A DNA stretch of 64,000 nt from Piscirickettsiaceae bacterium (GTDB lineage Bacteria > Pseudomonadota > Gammaproteobacteria > Nitrosococcales > Methylophagaceae), in contig JABSQN010000001.1 of the NCBI GenBank assembly GCA_013215825.1, positions 186,001 to 250,000 of the forward strand. Direction: 5' to 3'. Within the stretch, counting starts at the first letter, position 1; the number at the start of each line of letters is the position of its first letter. Below are positions 34,223 through 46,308 of the stretch, in pieces. Below the pieces are notes generated by a model, which was not told the DNA's origin, did not search any database, and worked only from the letters and a program-made list of their open reading frames with translations. A program made the position numbers and the translations under genes.

Positions 34223-36348
34223 TCTTCTTGCCAACCGACAGTATCTCTAATGCCGCTATCGGGGCGGCCAATATAGTAGCCTTGTGCATAATCAACGCCA
34301 AAGTTACGTAATAAAGTGAGAATTTCTCTATTTTCAACAAACTCGGCGATAGTTTTCTTGCCTAAACCTTTAGCCACATCGACAAGCGCTTTAACAAAGA
34401 GTTGATCATCCGCATTTTTATCAAGATCTTTGATGAAAATACCGTCTATTTTGATGATATCTACTGGAAGTTCGCGCATATAATTGAACGAGGAAAAGCC
34501 GACACCAAAATCATCTAGGGCGAATTGACAACCCAGAACCTTAATTTCTGTCATTAATGCTTTAGCCTGTTGCAGGTTAGATACGGCAGCGGTTTCGGTG
34601 ACTTCAAAAATTAACCCTTCTGGCTTAACATCATAATCGGTCATAAACTGCTTCATCAAAGGAATCATTTCAGGATCATCAATAACAGCACCCGATAAAT
34701 TGACGGCTAATTTCACGGGTATACCTTGTTTTTGCAGTGTTGCTAATTTCATCATGCTTTTTTGCAAAACATAATGATCAATATCATGAATTAAGCCAAC
34801 TTGCTCAGCAATTTCTATAAATTTACCAGGTAAACGCAATTCTCCAGTCTTCTCATCTCGCATACGAATTAATACTTCATAATGCTGGATGGTATTAGAT
34901 TTTATGTCGAGAATCGGCTGGTAGTAGAGTACAAAAGTATTATTTTCTAGGGCATGCTCAATTTGTTGTTTCCAGAATACGCGAGTTTCTAATTGTTCTT
35001 TAGTTTGATCATCCGCTGAGTAAGTGTGGAATGTTCCTTTGCCATCTGATTTTGCTTTATACATCGCTAGATCGGCAAATCCTAATAGCTCATGGACGGT
35101 AGCATCATGAAGTGGATAATGGACAATACCGATACTGGCAGAGACTTTATGCCGAACAGTGCCATAACTTAATTGAATCAGTGATAATGCATGAATGATC
35201 TTTTTAGCTAATGCTTGGGCACCATCATGATCACTTTCTGGAATAAGGATGGCAAATTCATCCCCACCTAAGCGCGCTGTTAAATCGCTTAAACGTGTCA
35301 CTTCTAATAAAGTCTTAGCAACAGCTTGTAATAATTCATCACCAGCACGATGTCCGCTAGTGTCATTAATATCTTTAAATTGGTCTAAATCAAGAAATAG
35401 CAGGCTATTATTGTGTTTATAACGAATTGCTGTTTGCAGGGATTTCTCAAACTCTTCGGTAAATCGTCGGCGATTGCAGAGATCGGTGAGAGGATCGTGT
35501 TCTGCCATCCATATAATACGTTTCTCAGCCTCTTTCTTTTCTGTCATATCTAAACCAACAGATAAGATAGAAATATCGCCACTATTATTTTCAATACGTG
35601 AATGTAGCCAAGAGACTTGCCGAATAATACCCTCTTTATCTATAAGCTCTGTATCCATCTGGGCTATGTGCATATTACCTAACAGTAATTCATTGAATAG
35701 TTCTTGAGCTTCTATCCAGTGACCGGCAGGAAACATTTTGCTCACTGGTGTATTCATGAGATCAAATTCTTTAAAGCCAGTAATTTTCTCACCATAATCA
35801 TTAAATAAAGTAATATCTAAATCATTATTAACGGTGAGAATAATGAGTTGTGCAGTATCAAGTAGATTTTTAATAAAGTCACGTTCAGTTTGTAATTCTT
35901 TATTTTTCTTATGAATTAAGCTTGAGCGCTCATTAACGTTAGCATCAAGTTTTTCCAGTAGCCCCGTTAACTGCATGGTAGCAAATTGTAATTGATTTAT
36001 TTCTTGATAGTTTGAACGTAATGCATTGTCATTTTCTACAGTTTTAAATATTTCTCGAGCTTCATTGTATCTTTTTGATGAAAGTAGAGGGAAGGTATCA
36101 GTAATTGCTTCAAGGCTAGAGAGGGGGCGAGATAGGGCTTTGTAACTTAGAAAAGAAAATAATACGGCAAGAACTAATAGGGCTGCAACGGCGAGTGCAG
36201 AGTAGATAATTAAGCTAGAATTTAATCCTGATTGTGAATAACTTAAGTAATTGAGAATACTGAGTATGGTTAGGCCAGAAATAACGATGCTGATAAATGT
36301 TTTAACAGCAGTATTCCACTGCAAACTGTCACGTGAAAAAGAAGCCAT
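34219..36348 (-). CDS. Membrane PAS-GGDEF-EAL c-di-GMP signalling protein
   Basis: 709 residues. Two membrane helices near 15-66, a coiled segment to about 150, then a PAS domain (about 155-275, LIILTVNNDLDITLFNDYGEKITGF). GGDEF follows with an intact RLGGDEFAIL near 355. The EAL domain has YEVLIRM near 490, NLSGAVI, EVTETAA, DDFGVGFSS near 611, IIKIDG and a terminal YAQGYYIGRP. All usual EAL metal and catalytic residues appear present apart from Ala-to-Val in the motif. It may therefore both make and degrade c-di-GMP. It converges with the FNT gene, their stop codons overlapping on opposite strands. Confidence 0.9.
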   Translation of the reverse strand: MASFSRDSLQWNTAVKTFISIVISGLTILSILNYLSYSQSGLNSSLIIYSALAVAALLVLAVLFSFLSYKALSRPLSSLEAITDTFPLLSSKRYNEAREIFKTVENDNALRSNYQEINQLQFATMQLTGLLEKLDANVNERSSLIHKKNKELQTERDFIKNLLDTAQLIILTVNNDLDITLFNDYGEKITGFKEFDLMNTPVSKMFPAGHWIEAQELFNELLLGNMHIAQMDTELIDKEGIIRQVSWLHSRIENNSGDISILSVGLDMTEKKEAEKRIIWMAEHDPLTDLCNRRRFTEEFEKSLQTAIRYKHNNSLLFLDLDQFKDINDTSGHRAGDELLQAVAKTLLEVTRLSDLTARLGGDEFAILIPESDHDGAQALAKKIIHALSLIQLSYGTVRHKVSASIGIVHYPLHDATVHELLGFADLAMYKAKSDGKGTFHTYSADDQTKEQLETRVFWKQQIEHALENNTFVLYYQPILDIKSNTIQHYEVLIRMRDEKTGELRLPGKFIEIAEQVGLIHDIDHYVLQKSMMKLATLQKQGIPVKLAVNLSGAVIDDPEMIPLMKQFMTDYDVKPEGLIFEVTETAAVSNLQQAKALMTEIKVLGCQFALDDFGVGFSSFNYMRELPVDIIKIDGIFIKDLDKNADDQLFVKALVDVAKGLGKKTIAEFVENREILTLLRNFGVDYAQGYYIGRPDSGIRDTVGWQED

Positions 36349-36413
36349 ATTTTTAGAAACCTAATTTCAACTCGGATTCCTTCGATTATGTCACAAAATA
36401 ATAGGATTTAGTG

Positions 36414-37253
36414 TTATTTATTCTCATTCTTAGCCACTCGAATTAATACCCAATCTAGCCAGCGGTGAGGCAATAGACGTTTTAAAAAGCCAAATAAATA
36501 AGTTGGGAAGGTCACATAATATCGTATTTGAGGTTTGTTGCTTTCTATTGCATGAAGTAGTTTTTTAATAACGGCTTCAGGGGGTAAGGTAAAAGGAACT
36601 GCGGCCCCTTTTTTATTGAGGCGTTGTTCCATTGCTAAATAGGTGTCACGGTGAGCACTATTTTCTTTTGTAATATGTTGCTGATATTTAGCAAAGGCAT
36701 TGGCTCTAAATTGGCTAAGAATAGGGCCAGGTTCAATGAGGCTGATATGTATATTAGTGTTGTGCAATTCCAATCGTAATGTATCGGCTAAGGCTTCAAT
36801 CGCATATTTACTGGCATTGTAAGCACCTCGGTATGCCATTGATACAAAGCCTAAAACGGAACTGTTGTAGATGATTCGCCCATGATTTTGCTGTCGCATT
36901 TGAGCGATAACAAGATTAGTCAATTCTTGTGTGCCAAAAACATTAGTTTCAAATTGTTCACGTAAAACATCTCGACTTAAGTCTTCCACCGCGCCGGGTT
37001 GACCGTAAGCAGCATTATTAAATAAGGCATCAATACGGTTATCAAAGTGTTTTAGACTAAATACAATTGCGTCGATAATAGATTGGCTATCGGTCAGCTC
37101 TAGTATGACGGTTGTAATTCCCAATTCGGTTAATTGCTTTGCATCTTGCGGCTTTCTTACCGTTGCAATAACGTTATAACCTTGCTGATGTAATACTTTG
37201 GCCGCACATAAACCAATACCCGTTGAGCAACCTGTAATAAGGATGTTTTTCAT
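36414..37253 (-). CDS. Short-chain dehydrogenase/reductase
   Basis: 279 residues, classical SDR. NAD(P) site ILITGCSTGIGLCAAKVL (TGxxxGIG), the NNAAYG motif near 90, a Ser near 140 in YNSSVLGFV, and the catalytic YNASKYAIEAL (Tyr and Lys) near 155. The C-terminus is hydrophobic with basic residues. Substrate is unknown; this length and LRLELHNTNIHISLIEPGPI resemble lipid or retinol-type SDRs. It lies 6 bp behind the DUF4126 gene. Confidence 0.87.
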   Translation of the reverse strand: MKNILITGCSTGIGLCAAKVLHQQGYNVIATVRKPQDAKQLTELGITTVILELTDSQSIIDAIVFSLKHFDNRIDALFNNAAYGQPGAVEDLSRDVLREQFETNVFGTQELTNLVIAQMRQQNHGRIIYNSSVLGFVSMAYRGAYNASKYAIEALADTLRLELHNTNIHISLIEPGPILSQFRANAFAKYQQHITKENSAHRDTYLAMEQRLNKKGAAVPFTLPPEAVIKKLLHAIESNKPQIRYYVTFPTYLFGFLKRLLPHRWLDWVLIRVAKNENK

Positions 37254-37259
37254 AAGATG

Positions 37260-37913
37260 TTATTTTCTCGCCAGTTCTGCTGGAGTGGTTAATTTCTTTT
37301 CAATGGGGGGAGGAGGATCACAGAAGCCCAACCAACTACCAATACGACGGAAAACGAATTTAATAAGTCGCCATAAACGAGGTAATAACCAGATCATAAG
37401 AAAAATAAATGCAATCAATCCAATAATGAATAAAACCGGATGATAAAGTGCTGCCCAGAGTCCGCCAATTACAATAATGTCTTCAGTGATTGAGGCTGTC
37501 CAGTTGGTAAACGGTTCGGGTGATGTGTTGATTAATAAGCGACTACCTGACTTGGTGAAATGTGTTCCCGCCGCTAAAGAGCCGCCTAATATCGCGGATG
37601 TAAGCTCGATGACAGGCGTAACATCACCTACAGCGCTAGAGGCTAACATTGCACCCGCAGGAATACGGATAAAGGTATGAATGGTATCCCAGCTTGAATC
37701 AACACCAGGGATTTTGTCGGCAAAGAATTCAACGCAATACATAAAACCAGCCGCCGTCATCACCATTGGGTTTGTTAATACTTCTAGTTCAGCGGGCAAG
37801 GTAATATTGCCTGTTGTCCCCATATAGCCGAGCATAAATAAGGTGGCATATAAATTAATGCCGCTTGCCCAAGCCGCGCCCATACTGAGAGCGATAATAC
37901 TGACTGCATCCAT
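37260..37913 (-). CDS. DUF4126 membrane protein
   Basis: 217 residues from ATG at 37913, which has GGGGA eight bases upstream; an in-frame start 13 codons earlier lacks one. Several membrane helices, with the DUF4126 features MGAAWASGINLYATLFMLG, FFADKIPGVDSSWDTIHTFIRIPAGAML and AAGTHFTKSGSRLLINTSPEP. Function unknown. It is divergent from nif3 with 59 bp between starts, and transcribed with the SDR. Confidence 0.82.
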   Translation of the reverse strand: MDAVSIIALSMGAAWASGINLYATLFMLGYMGTTGNITLPAELEVLTNPMVMTAAGFMYCVEFFADKIPGVDSSWDTIHTFIRIPAGAMLASSAVGDVTPVIELTSAILGGSLAAGTHFTKSGSRLLINTSPEPFTNWTASITEDIIVIGGLWAALYHPVLFIIGLIAFIFLMIWLLPRLWRLIKFVFRRIGSWLGFCDPPPPIEKKLTTPAELARK

Positions 37914-37972
37914 TTGTTTATTCCCCAGTTTTGTTATAGTGAACACTTTCACTAGATGTCGGAAGTAGAGTG

Positions 37973-38731
37973 ATGATAACCCGAACTGAATGTCTATCCT
38001 ATCTTGAGACCTTATTAGAGCCTAATCGGTTCCAAGATTATTGTCCAAATGGTTTACAAGTTGCTGGTAGTGAGCAGATACAGAACATTGTGTCAGGGGT
38101 GACCGCCAGTCAGGATTTGCTTGATGCCGCACTCGATTTGGGAGCCGATACGATATTGGTTCATCATGGTTATTTTTGGCAGGGTGAAGATCCACGCATT
38201 ATTGGTATTAAACAGAAGCGTCTCAAGCAATTACTGGTGAATGATATCAATTTAATTGCCTATCACTTACCGCTGGATGCGCATCCGACATTAGGCAATA
38301 ATGTACAGTTAGCAGCATTGTTTGATATTGAAGTGGATGGCAGAATATCAGGCACAGGCGAACCCGCATTAGCATTATGTGGCTGCTTGGATGAGCCACA
38401 AACGGTTCCTGAATTTGCCGATAAAATTTGGCAAGTACTAGAACGTGAGCCCTTAGTGATACAAGCACACGATCGTCCGATGACGACGATTGGCTGGTGT
38501 AGTGGTGCAGCACAAGGTTATATTGAACAAGCGGCTGAGCTGGGTTTGGATGCCTTTATGAGTGGTGAAATATCAGAAAAAACAGTGCACCTTGCGCGTG
38601 AGTTAGGCATCAATTATTTTGCCGCCGGACATCATGCGACAGAGCGTTGTGGGGTGATGGCATTGGGTGAGCATCTTGCAGAGCAATTTGATGTGCAGCA
38701 TCAGTTTATTGATATTGATAATCCGGTTTAA
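37973..38731 (+). CDS. Nif3-like dinuclear metal-centre protein
   Basis: 252 residues. Nif3/YbgI family, toroidal hexamer with a two-metal site. Ligands visible: [12 protein letters not shown] (His-His), [21 protein letters not shown], and [18 protein letters not shown] near the end. It is annotated in databases as GTP cyclohydrolase I type 2 homologue, but function is unproven. ATG at 37973 has GGA nine bases upstream; a GTG one codon earlier is possible. Isolated gene, followed by a palindromic element. Confidence 0.9.
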   Translation: MITRTECLSYLETLLEPNRFQDYCPNGLQVAGSEQIQNIVSGVTASQDLLDAALDLGADTILVHHGYFWQGEDPRIIGIKQKRLKQLLVNDINLIAYHLPLDAHPTLGNNVQLAALFDIEVDGRISGTGEPALALCGCLDEPQTVPEFADKIWQVLEREPLVIQAHDRPMTTIGWCSGAAQGYIEQAAELGLDAFMSGEISEKTVHLARELGINYFAAGHHATERCGVMALGEHLAEQFDVQHQFIDIDNPV

Positions 38732-38758
38732 GGATGTCGAGACTAAATTTAAAAAGAG

Positions 38759-38836
38759 GTCATCCCCGTGAAAAGGGGAAGCCAACGATAGTTACTATCT
38801 TCACTGCTTATAGATTCCCATTTTCATGGGAATGAC
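38759..38836. repeat. MITE-like palindromic element, GTCAT-ended family (copy 2)
   Basis: Left arm GTCATCCCCGTGAAAAGGGG, right arm ending TTTTCATGGGAATGAC, with about 28 bp between. Sits between nif3 and yihY. The arms repeat the pattern of copies at 44.7 and 62.1 kb. Confidence 0.7.
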
Positions 38837-38924
38837 AGAGACTAGAGGGAATGACAGAGACTCGAGGAAATGACAGCGGCTGGGGAAGTCTACATATTGA
38901 ATGGATTTAGATTTTAGGATGAAA

Positions 38925-40256
38925 ATGAAAGACGTAATAGCAAAGATAAAAAACTTTTTTAGTGTCACGCTTTGGCAAGATGTGCCTGAGCAGGCTAATC
39001 TTATCTGGCGAGCGCTAATCAATAGTGTACGCGTGACCTATATTGTGGTGCGAGAACTTGCAACAGGTGAGTTGAATTTACGTGCAATGAGTTTGGTTTT
39101 TACAAGCTTATTATCATTGGTTCCTTTGATTGCGGTTGCCTTTTCGGTATTAAAAGCCTTTGGTGTGCATAATCAAATAGAACCTTTTCTGTTAGGAGCA
39201 TTAGAACCGCTTGGGTCTAAAGGTGCTGAGATAACAACAAATATCATTGGCTTTGTGCAAAATGTAAAAGTGGGCGTGTTGGGTTCCTTGGGTGTTGCAA
39301 TGTTGTTTTACACCATTGTTGCCTTAATCCAGAAGATCGAAAATGCCTTTAATTTTGTCTGGCGAGTTAAGCGTGCACGGACATTAGCAAGACGATTTAC
39401 CGATTATTTAAGTGTCGTTATGATTGGTCCGATTTTAGTTGTCACCGCGATGGGGATTGCGGCAACAGTGATGAATCATGATGTTGTGCAAAGTATGCAG
39501 GCAATTGAGCCCTTCGGTACTTTATTGCTGTTTGTTACCAAATTAATCCCTTATTTGATGATTATTCTCGCATTTACCTTCTTATATATGTTTATACCTA
39601 ATACCAGTGTGAAGCTTAAACCGGCATTGATTGGCGCAGTGGTGGCAGGACTTTTATGGGTAACTGTTGGCAAAATATTTGCCTCATTTGTAGCGTCGTC
39701 ATCCAATTACACGGCAATCTATTCTAGCTTTGCTATTTTATTCTTCTTTATGATTTGGTTGTATCTAGGCTGGTTAATTTTATTGACAGGTTCGCAAGTT
39801 GCCTTTTATTTACAGCATCCAAAACTAGTGAGTTTAGGCGGTAAAGATTATGAACTTAGCCCACGCTTACGTGAGAAAGAAGGGCTATGGTTGATGATGC
39901 TAATTGCCAAACAATTTCATCAGAAGAAACCAGCTCTGAACATACAGCAATTAGAACAAGAAACCACATTGACGACTAATCTCTTGCAAGACTTATTAAT
40001 GACACTAGAACGTGGTGGATTAGTGGTTGAGTTGGCGGGTGATGAGTCCTGCTATTTGCCGGCACAAGATATTGCAGAAATAAAAGTAAAAACAATTATT
40101 GATTGCCTACGCACAGCAGAAGAGTCAAAGATGATGATGCTAAAAAGTAAAGCCGATCCATTAGTTGAACAACTGTTGCAACAATTGAATGATAGCCAAG
40201 AAGCGGTTTTAAATAATTTAACATTACGCGATTTGAGCATGGGTAAATTAAAATAA
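38925..40256 (+). CDS. YihY/BrkB-family membrane protein with C-terminal winged-helix extension
   Basis: 443 residues from ATG at 38925 (AGGAT five bases before it); starts 8 codons upstream exist. The membrane core, about 20-300, has six helices and the family motifs MSLVFTSLLSLVPLIAVAFSVLKAFG and PNTSVKLKPALIGAVVAGLLW with YSSFAILFFFMIWLYLGWLILLTGSQVAFYLQH. Residues 310-440 form a soluble tail with KPALNIQQLEQETTLTTNLLQDLLMTLERGGLV, which looks like a winged helix. These proteins were once called RNase BN, an assignment now withdrawn. Function is unknown. Its stop overlaps the coaBC start (TAATG). Confidence 0.88.
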   Translation: MKDVIAKIKNFFSVTLWQDVPEQANLIWRALINSVRVTYIVVRELATGELNLRAMSLVFTSLLSLVPLIAVAFSVLKAFGVHNQIEPFLLGALEPLGSKGAEITTNIIGFVQNVKVGVLGSLGVAMLFYTIVALIQKIENAFNFVWRVKRARTLARRFTDYLSVVMIGPILVVTAMGIAATVMNHDVVQSMQAIEPFGTLLLFVTKLIPYLMIILAFTFLYMFIPNTSVKLKPALIGAVVAGLLWVTVGKIFASFVASSSNYTAIYSSFAILFFFMIWLYLGWLILLTGSQVAFYLQHPKLVSLGGKDYELSPRLREKEGLWLMMLIAKQFHQKKPALNIQQLEQETTLTTNLLQDLLMTLERGGLVVELAGDESCYLPAQDIAEIKVKTIIDCLRTAEESKMMMLKSKADPLVEQLLQQLNDSQEAVLNNLTLRDLSMGKLK

Positions 40257-41464
40257 TGAGTTCATTGATGGAAAAGAACATTATTGTTGCTGTAACAGGC
40301 AGTATTGCTGCCTATAAGTCTGCGGATCTAATTAGACGATTGCGTGATGCAGGAGCTGAAATACGCGTGGTCATGACCAAGGCCGCATGTGAATTTATAA
40401 CACCATTAACATTACAAACATTAAGTGGTCACCCTGTTGCACTTGAATTACTTGATGCCGACCAAGAATCAGCAATGGGGCATATCACCTTGGCACGCTG
40501 GGCGGACTGGATCGTTATTGCGCCTGCTAGTGCCAATACGATTGCTCGGTTGGCACAAGGTCGAACGGATGATTTGTTATCAGCATTATGTTTGGCGACT
40601 GAATCCCCCATTGCAATAGCGCCAGCCATGAATAATAAGATGTGGCAAAATTCAGCAACATCTGAAAATATCGACGTACTTAAATCACGTGGCGTGCAGA
40701 TTTTAGGCCCAGCTAGTGGCGATCAAGCCTGTGGAGAACAAGGTGAAGGTCGATTGTTAGAGCCGATGGATATTGTACAGGCACTATCTCGATTAGCAGT
40801 ACCAAGTCGATTGCAAGGTAAGCGAGTTGTCATTACCGCAGGGCCAACCTATGAGCCTATTGATCCAGTTCGGTTTATAGGTAATCGTAGCTCGGGTAAA
40901 ATGGGTTTTGCAGTCGCTAAAGCCGCAGTTGAAGCTGGCGCCGACGTTGTATTAATTGCCGGGCCAGTGCATTTGCCAACCCCCACGGGGGTAACGCGGA
41001 TTGACGTTGATACGGCTCAATCTATGTTGGATACAGTGCTGGTGGAGGTGGGCGATAGTGATATCTTTATATCTACGGCTGCGGTGGCAGATTATCGTCC
41101 AAAACAAGTTAATGATAATAAAATTAAAAAATCAAAGCATGATGCGTTACAATTAGAGTTAGTACTCACTCAGGATATTTTAAGTACAGTTACAACGTTA
41201 GAGAGTAAGCCTTTTGTCGTTGGCTTTGCTGCAGAAACGGAGCATATTGCGAACTATGCCCAAGACAAGTTACAACGTAAAAATTTAGATATGATTGCAG
41301 CAAATCAAGTCGGTGATGGGCTTGGTTTTTCTGTTGATGATAATGCCTTGCATGTATTTTGGTCGCAGGGTGAACAAGTGTTGCCCTTAGCATCGAAAAC
41401 GCAATTGGCACGTGATTTAATGACCCTTATTATTGAGCAATATAATGCAAAAAATTCAACTTAA
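40256..41464 (+). CDS. coaBC: Bifunctional phosphopantothenoylcysteine decarboxylase/synthetase
   Basis: 402 residues. Two steps of coenzyme A synthesis. CoaC half (about 1-185): [22 protein letters not shown], the FMN site, [14 protein letters not shown] and the PAMNNKMW substrate motif. [13 protein letters not shown] carries the flap Cys. CoaB half: [27 protein letters not shown] near 200-225, [12 protein letters not shown], and [19 protein letters not shown] (the Lys that contacts CTP). Overlaps dut by 20 bp. Confidence 0.96.
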   Translation: MSSLMEKNIIVAVTGSIAAYKSADLIRRLRDAGAEIRVVMTKAACEFITPLTLQTLSGHPVALELLDADQESAMGHITLARWADWIVIAPASANTIARLAQGRTDDLLSALCLATESPIAIAPAMNNKMWQNSATSENIDVLKSRGVQILGPASGDQACGEQGEGRLLEPMDIVQALSRLAVPSRLQGKRVVITAGPTYEPIDPVRFIGNRSSGKMGFAVAKAAVEAGADVVLIAGPVHLPTPTGVTRIDVDTAQSMLDTVLVEVGDSDIFISTAAVADYRPKQVNDNKIKKSKHDALQLELVLTQDILSTVTTLESKPFVVGFAAETEHIANYAQDKLQRKNLDMIAANQVGDGLGFSVDDNALHVFWSQGEQVLPLASKTQLARDLMTLIIEQYNAKNST

Positions 41465-41900
41465 ACTTCTTGACTCTCGTCTTGGTGACACCATTGATTT
41501 ACCTGAATATGCAACGTCAGGTTCGGCAGGTTTAGATTTACGTGCTTGTTTAGACAATGATATTACGATTGCACCGGGTGAAACCATATTGATTCCGACA
41601 GGTTTAGCAATTCATATCGGTGACCCATCACTGGCAGCCGTATTACTGCCGCGTTCAGGATTAGGTCATAAACATGGCATTGTCTTGGGTAACCTAGTGG
41701 GATTGATTGATAGTGATTACCAAGGGCAGGTCTTTGTTTCATGTTGGAATCGTAGTCAAACACCCTTTGATATTGTGATCGGCGAACGTATTGCTCAAAT
41801 GGTATTTGTGCCTGTGGCACAAGTTGCGTTTGAACACGTTGATGAGTTTACCAGCTCAGATCGTGGTGAAGGTGGTTTTGGACATACTGGTAAGCATTAA
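41445..41900 (+). CDS. dut: dUTP diphosphatase
   Basis: 151 residues, trimeric dUTPase. Motif 1 [13 protein letters not shown], motif 2 [17 protein letters not shown], motif 3 [18 protein letters not shown], motif 4 [10 protein letters not shown] and motif 5 [12 protein letters not shown] are all present. It hydrolyses dUTP to dUMP. I used the internal ATG at 41445, which gives MQKIQLKLL, the usual family start, in place of the open codon at 41433. Overlaps coaBC; algC follows in 18 bp. Confidence 0.96.
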   Translation: MQKIQLKLLDSRLGDTIDLPEYATSGSAGLDLRACLDNDITIAPGETILIPTGLAIHIGDPSLAAVLLPRSGLGHKHGIVLGNLVGLIDSDYQGQVFVSCWNRSQTPFDIVIGERIAQMVFVPVAQVAFEHVDEFTSSDRGEGGFGHTGKH

Positions 41901-41918
41901 AGAGATAGGGATGTCACC

Positions 41919-44612
41919 ATGAAAAGACTAGCAAAGATTGGAAATAAACCTGTCGCCATTTTGACGCTTATCATAAGTTGTGTGGTTGTTATTGTGGGCT
42001 TTATATGGCAACAGCAATTATTTAATAATCAAGGGCAGGGGCAGCAAGACCAACAGCACCAACAAGTTGCCACCATGATTCATCATGCCATTTCGTCACG
42101 TGTCACATTATTAAATCAGCAAATGGAAACAGTCGCTTCATCACCGAACTTGGCCGGTTTAATATTGAGTGGTGATATGGAAGCCGTAGTTGCACAGCAG
42201 GAAATGTTAGCAAGTCTATTTCCAAATGCACAAAAAGTATGTCTTTTCTCAGCTAATATTGATCAGCCGGATGAAAATGCATGTTTACCCATTACATTTG
42301 CCAGCTTAAATAGCCTGCGTTTAGCTAAAGAAAATGGCAGTGCGCCAATGGCATTGATGCAAGCAGGTAAAGATAATGCACATTTATTATTAGCGCACCG
42401 AGTGATGGGAAGTAATGAGCAAGTTGCAGGAGTGCTTGTTGTGGCATTTAATCCTGATGAAGTCAGTAAACTATTATTTAAAGAATACGGTGCAAATGGT
42501 TATGTGGAATTACGTCAAGGAGTAAAGAAAACGGCAGTGGTGGCCAAGCAAGGTAATGGACAATGGAAACAAGGTCCTTCAAGTTTTGACAAGCCGATAG
42601 CAAATAGTTACTGGCGTATTGCATATTGGCCGGCTGGAACCGCTGAATCATCGTCATTATTAATGGTGATATTAAGCGCTATGTTGGGCGTTATGATTGT
42701 AATGTGGTTGTTACGTGAGTTTTGGCAACAGAGCTTACTCAAACGTGATGTCACAACATTACAACAGCAAATTGAAGACATTAAAGAAAATAAATTAAAA
42801 TCTAAATACTTTTTAACGAATGCAGGTTTGCAAAAGGTAGCTAGTGATCTTATAGCGATGGTTAAAGATATGGCATCTTCTTCTCTTGGCTCGCCACCTA
42901 ATAAAGCAGCAACATTAGGAAATATAAAACCTCAAATGCAAATGGAACCTATATTAGAAACTGAAAATACAGAGTCTAAGATAGAACAAAAAATGCCGAG
43001 GCAGCCTATTTCGGAATTTCCTCCTGTTGACGTTAAACCAACACCTATTCGAGTACCAGTAGTTGAAAATGATATTACTGAGAAATCCTCGGGGTTAACC
43101 TTTTCTGAAACGCCAGTTACTTTAGAGGTTATTGAGTCTGAACCTGTAGTAGAAGAGCCTGTTGTCGATGAAGCTCCACTTGAATTTAATATACTTGAGC
43201 CTTTGATTTTAGAGATAGATGAAGAAGCTACTTTAGAAATCGATCGCCGTATTTTTAAAGCCTATGATATTAGAGGGATTGTTGGTCAAACACTCAACGA
43301 GAATATTGTCAGAAAAATTGGGCAAGCCATTGGTTCGGAGGCGTTGGAGCAGGGACAAAGCAGACTAGTTATTGGTCGTGATGGTCGGCATTCAAGCCCA
43401 AGTTTAAGTAATGCACTGATAGAGGGCATATTAGCAAGTGGCTGTGATGCGGTTGATATTGGCATGGTGCCAACGCCTGTGCTTTATTTTGCTTGCCATC
43501 AATTGGGTACCCATTCGGGTGTTATGGTCACTGGCAGCCATAATCCTGCTGATTATAACGGCTTGAAAATCATGTTGGCTGATAAATCATTATCTGGTGA
43601 TGAGTTGCAAGCGCTTTATCAACGTATCAAACAAGATGATTTATCAACAGGGCAGGGTCATCAAAACAATGCCGATGTTATTGATGATTATATTGCCAAA
43701 ATTGTTGGCGATGTGAGTACATCACGTTCCATAAAAGTGGTTATTGATAGTGGTAATGGAGTGGCAGGTATTGTTGCACCTAAATTATTAATTGCATTAG
43801 GGTGTGAAGTGATAGCGCTTTATTCTGATGTTGATGGCGATTTTCCAAATCATCATCCCGATCCAAGTAAGCCGGAGAACTTGCAAGCATTGATTGCAAA
43901 AGTAAAAGAATCCGGTGCAGAGCTTGGTATTGCATTTGATGGTGATGCTGATCGTCTGGGTGTTGTCGATATTAATGGTAAAGCCATTTGGCCTGATCGC
44001 TTAATGACATTGTTTGCACAAGATGTCTTATCTCGTCAACAAGGAGCCACCATAATTTATGATGTTAAAAGTACTAGCTTACTAGAAAACATCATTAAAA
44101 AATCAGGTGGTGAGCCATTAATGTGGAAGTCTGGTCATTCGCTTATTAAGAATAAAATGCAGGAAACAGGTGCACAATTAGCAGGTGAAATGAGTGGCCA
44201 CATCTTTTTTAAAGAACGCTGGTTTGGTTTTGATGATGGCTTATATTCTGCCTGTCGATTGCTTGAAATATTAGCAAAAGATACACTCGCACGGACACCA
44301 ACAGAGGTGTTTGCCGCAATTCCTGATCGCATCAATACACCAGAAATCATTATCGAAATGGATGATGCCGAAAGCCATCGTCTTATGGAACAACTATCAG
44401 AAGAAGCGCAATTTGGTGGTGCGACACTAATTAAAATAGATGGTGTGCGTGCAGAATATCCAAATGGATGGGGGTTAGTACGGGCATCTAATACAGTTCC
44501 TGGAATAACACTACGATTTGAAGCCGAAACAGAAGAAGGCTTACAGCAGATACAACAACAATTTAAACAGCAATTATTGCAAATTAAACCAACATTAACT
44601 TTACTCTTTTAG
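41919..44612 (+). CDS. algC: Phosphomannomutase/phosphoglucomutase with N-terminal membrane sensor-like domain
   Basis: 897 residues. Residues 8-28 and about 246-266 are membrane helices enclosing a periplasmic segment, sensor-like in layout. A Pro/Glu-rich linker runs to about 440. From RRIFKAYDIRGIVGQ onward is a full phosphohexomutase: the phosphoserine loop VTGSHNPADYNG near 535, the metal loop FDGDADRLG near 674, EMSGHIFFKERWFG, and RASNTVPGITLRFEAE. It interconverts mannose-6-P/mannose-1-P and glucose-6-P/glucose-1-P for LPS and polysaccharide. Pseudomonas AlgC also has a long N-terminal part. The function of the extra domain is not established. Confidence 0.93.
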   Translation: MKRLAKIGNKPVAILTLIISCVVVIVGFIWQQQLFNNQGQGQQDQQHQQVATMIHHAISSRVTLLNQQMETVASSPNLAGLILSGDMEAVVAQQEMLASLFPNAQKVCLFSANIDQPDENACLPITFASLNSLRLAKENGSAPMALMQAGKDNAHLLLAHRVMGSNEQVAGVLVVAFNPDEVSKLLFKEYGANGYVELRQGVKKTAVVAKQGNGQWKQGPSSFDKPIANSYWRIAYWPAGTAESSSLLMVILSAMLGVMIVMWLLREFWQQSLLKRDVTTLQQQIEDIKENKLKSKYFLTNAGLQKVASDLIAMVKDMASSSLGSPPNKAATLGNIKPQMQMEPILETENTESKIEQKMPRQPISEFPPVDVKPTPIRVPVVENDITEKSSGLTFSETPVTLEVIESEPVVEEPVVDEAPLEFNILEPLILEIDEEATLEIDRRIFKAYDIRGIVGQTLNENIVRKIGQAIGSEALEQGQSRLVIGRDGRHSSPSLSNALIEGILASGCDAVDIGMVPTPVLYFACHQLGTHSGVMVTGSHNPADYNGLKIMLADKSLSGDELQALYQRIKQDDLSTGQGHQNNADVIDDYIAKIVGDVSTSRSIKVVIDSGNGVAGIVAPKLLIALGCEVIALYSDVDGDFPNHHPDPSKPENLQALIAKVKESGAELGIAFDGDADRLGVVDINGKAIWPDRLMTLFAQDVLSRQQGATIIYDVKSTSLLENIIKKSGGEPLMWKSGHSLIKNKMQETGAQLAGEMSGHIFFKERWFGFDDGLYSACRLLEILAKDTLARTPTEVFAAIPDRINTPEIIIEMDDAESHRLMEQLSEEAQFGGATLIKIDGVRAEYPNGWGLVRASNTVPGITLRFEAETEEGLQQIQQQFKQQLLQIKPTLTLLF

Positions 44613-44688
44613 AAGGAATAATGAGTCTATCCTTGTTATCATCAAAAGTTAGGTTTTACACAAATCGTGTTATTCCCTCTCTCCTTCC

Positions 44689-44766
44689 GTCATGCTCGCG
44701 AAAGCGGGAATCTATGAGCAGTGAATCTAGCCACTATCATTGGAACCCTGTTTTTACGGGGATGAT
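44689..44766. repeat. MITE-like palindromic element, GTCAT-ended family (copy 3)
   Basis: Left arm GTCATGCTCGCGAAAGCGGG and right arm ending TTTTTACGGGGATGAT, between algC and argB. Spacing of the arms matches the other copies. Confidence 0.65.
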
Positions 44767-44794
44767 AGGCTTTATTAAAATATCTACACATTGA

Positions 44795-46293
<1,499 letters not shown>

Positions 46294-46308
46294 GTCAGGA
46301 GACAGGAG

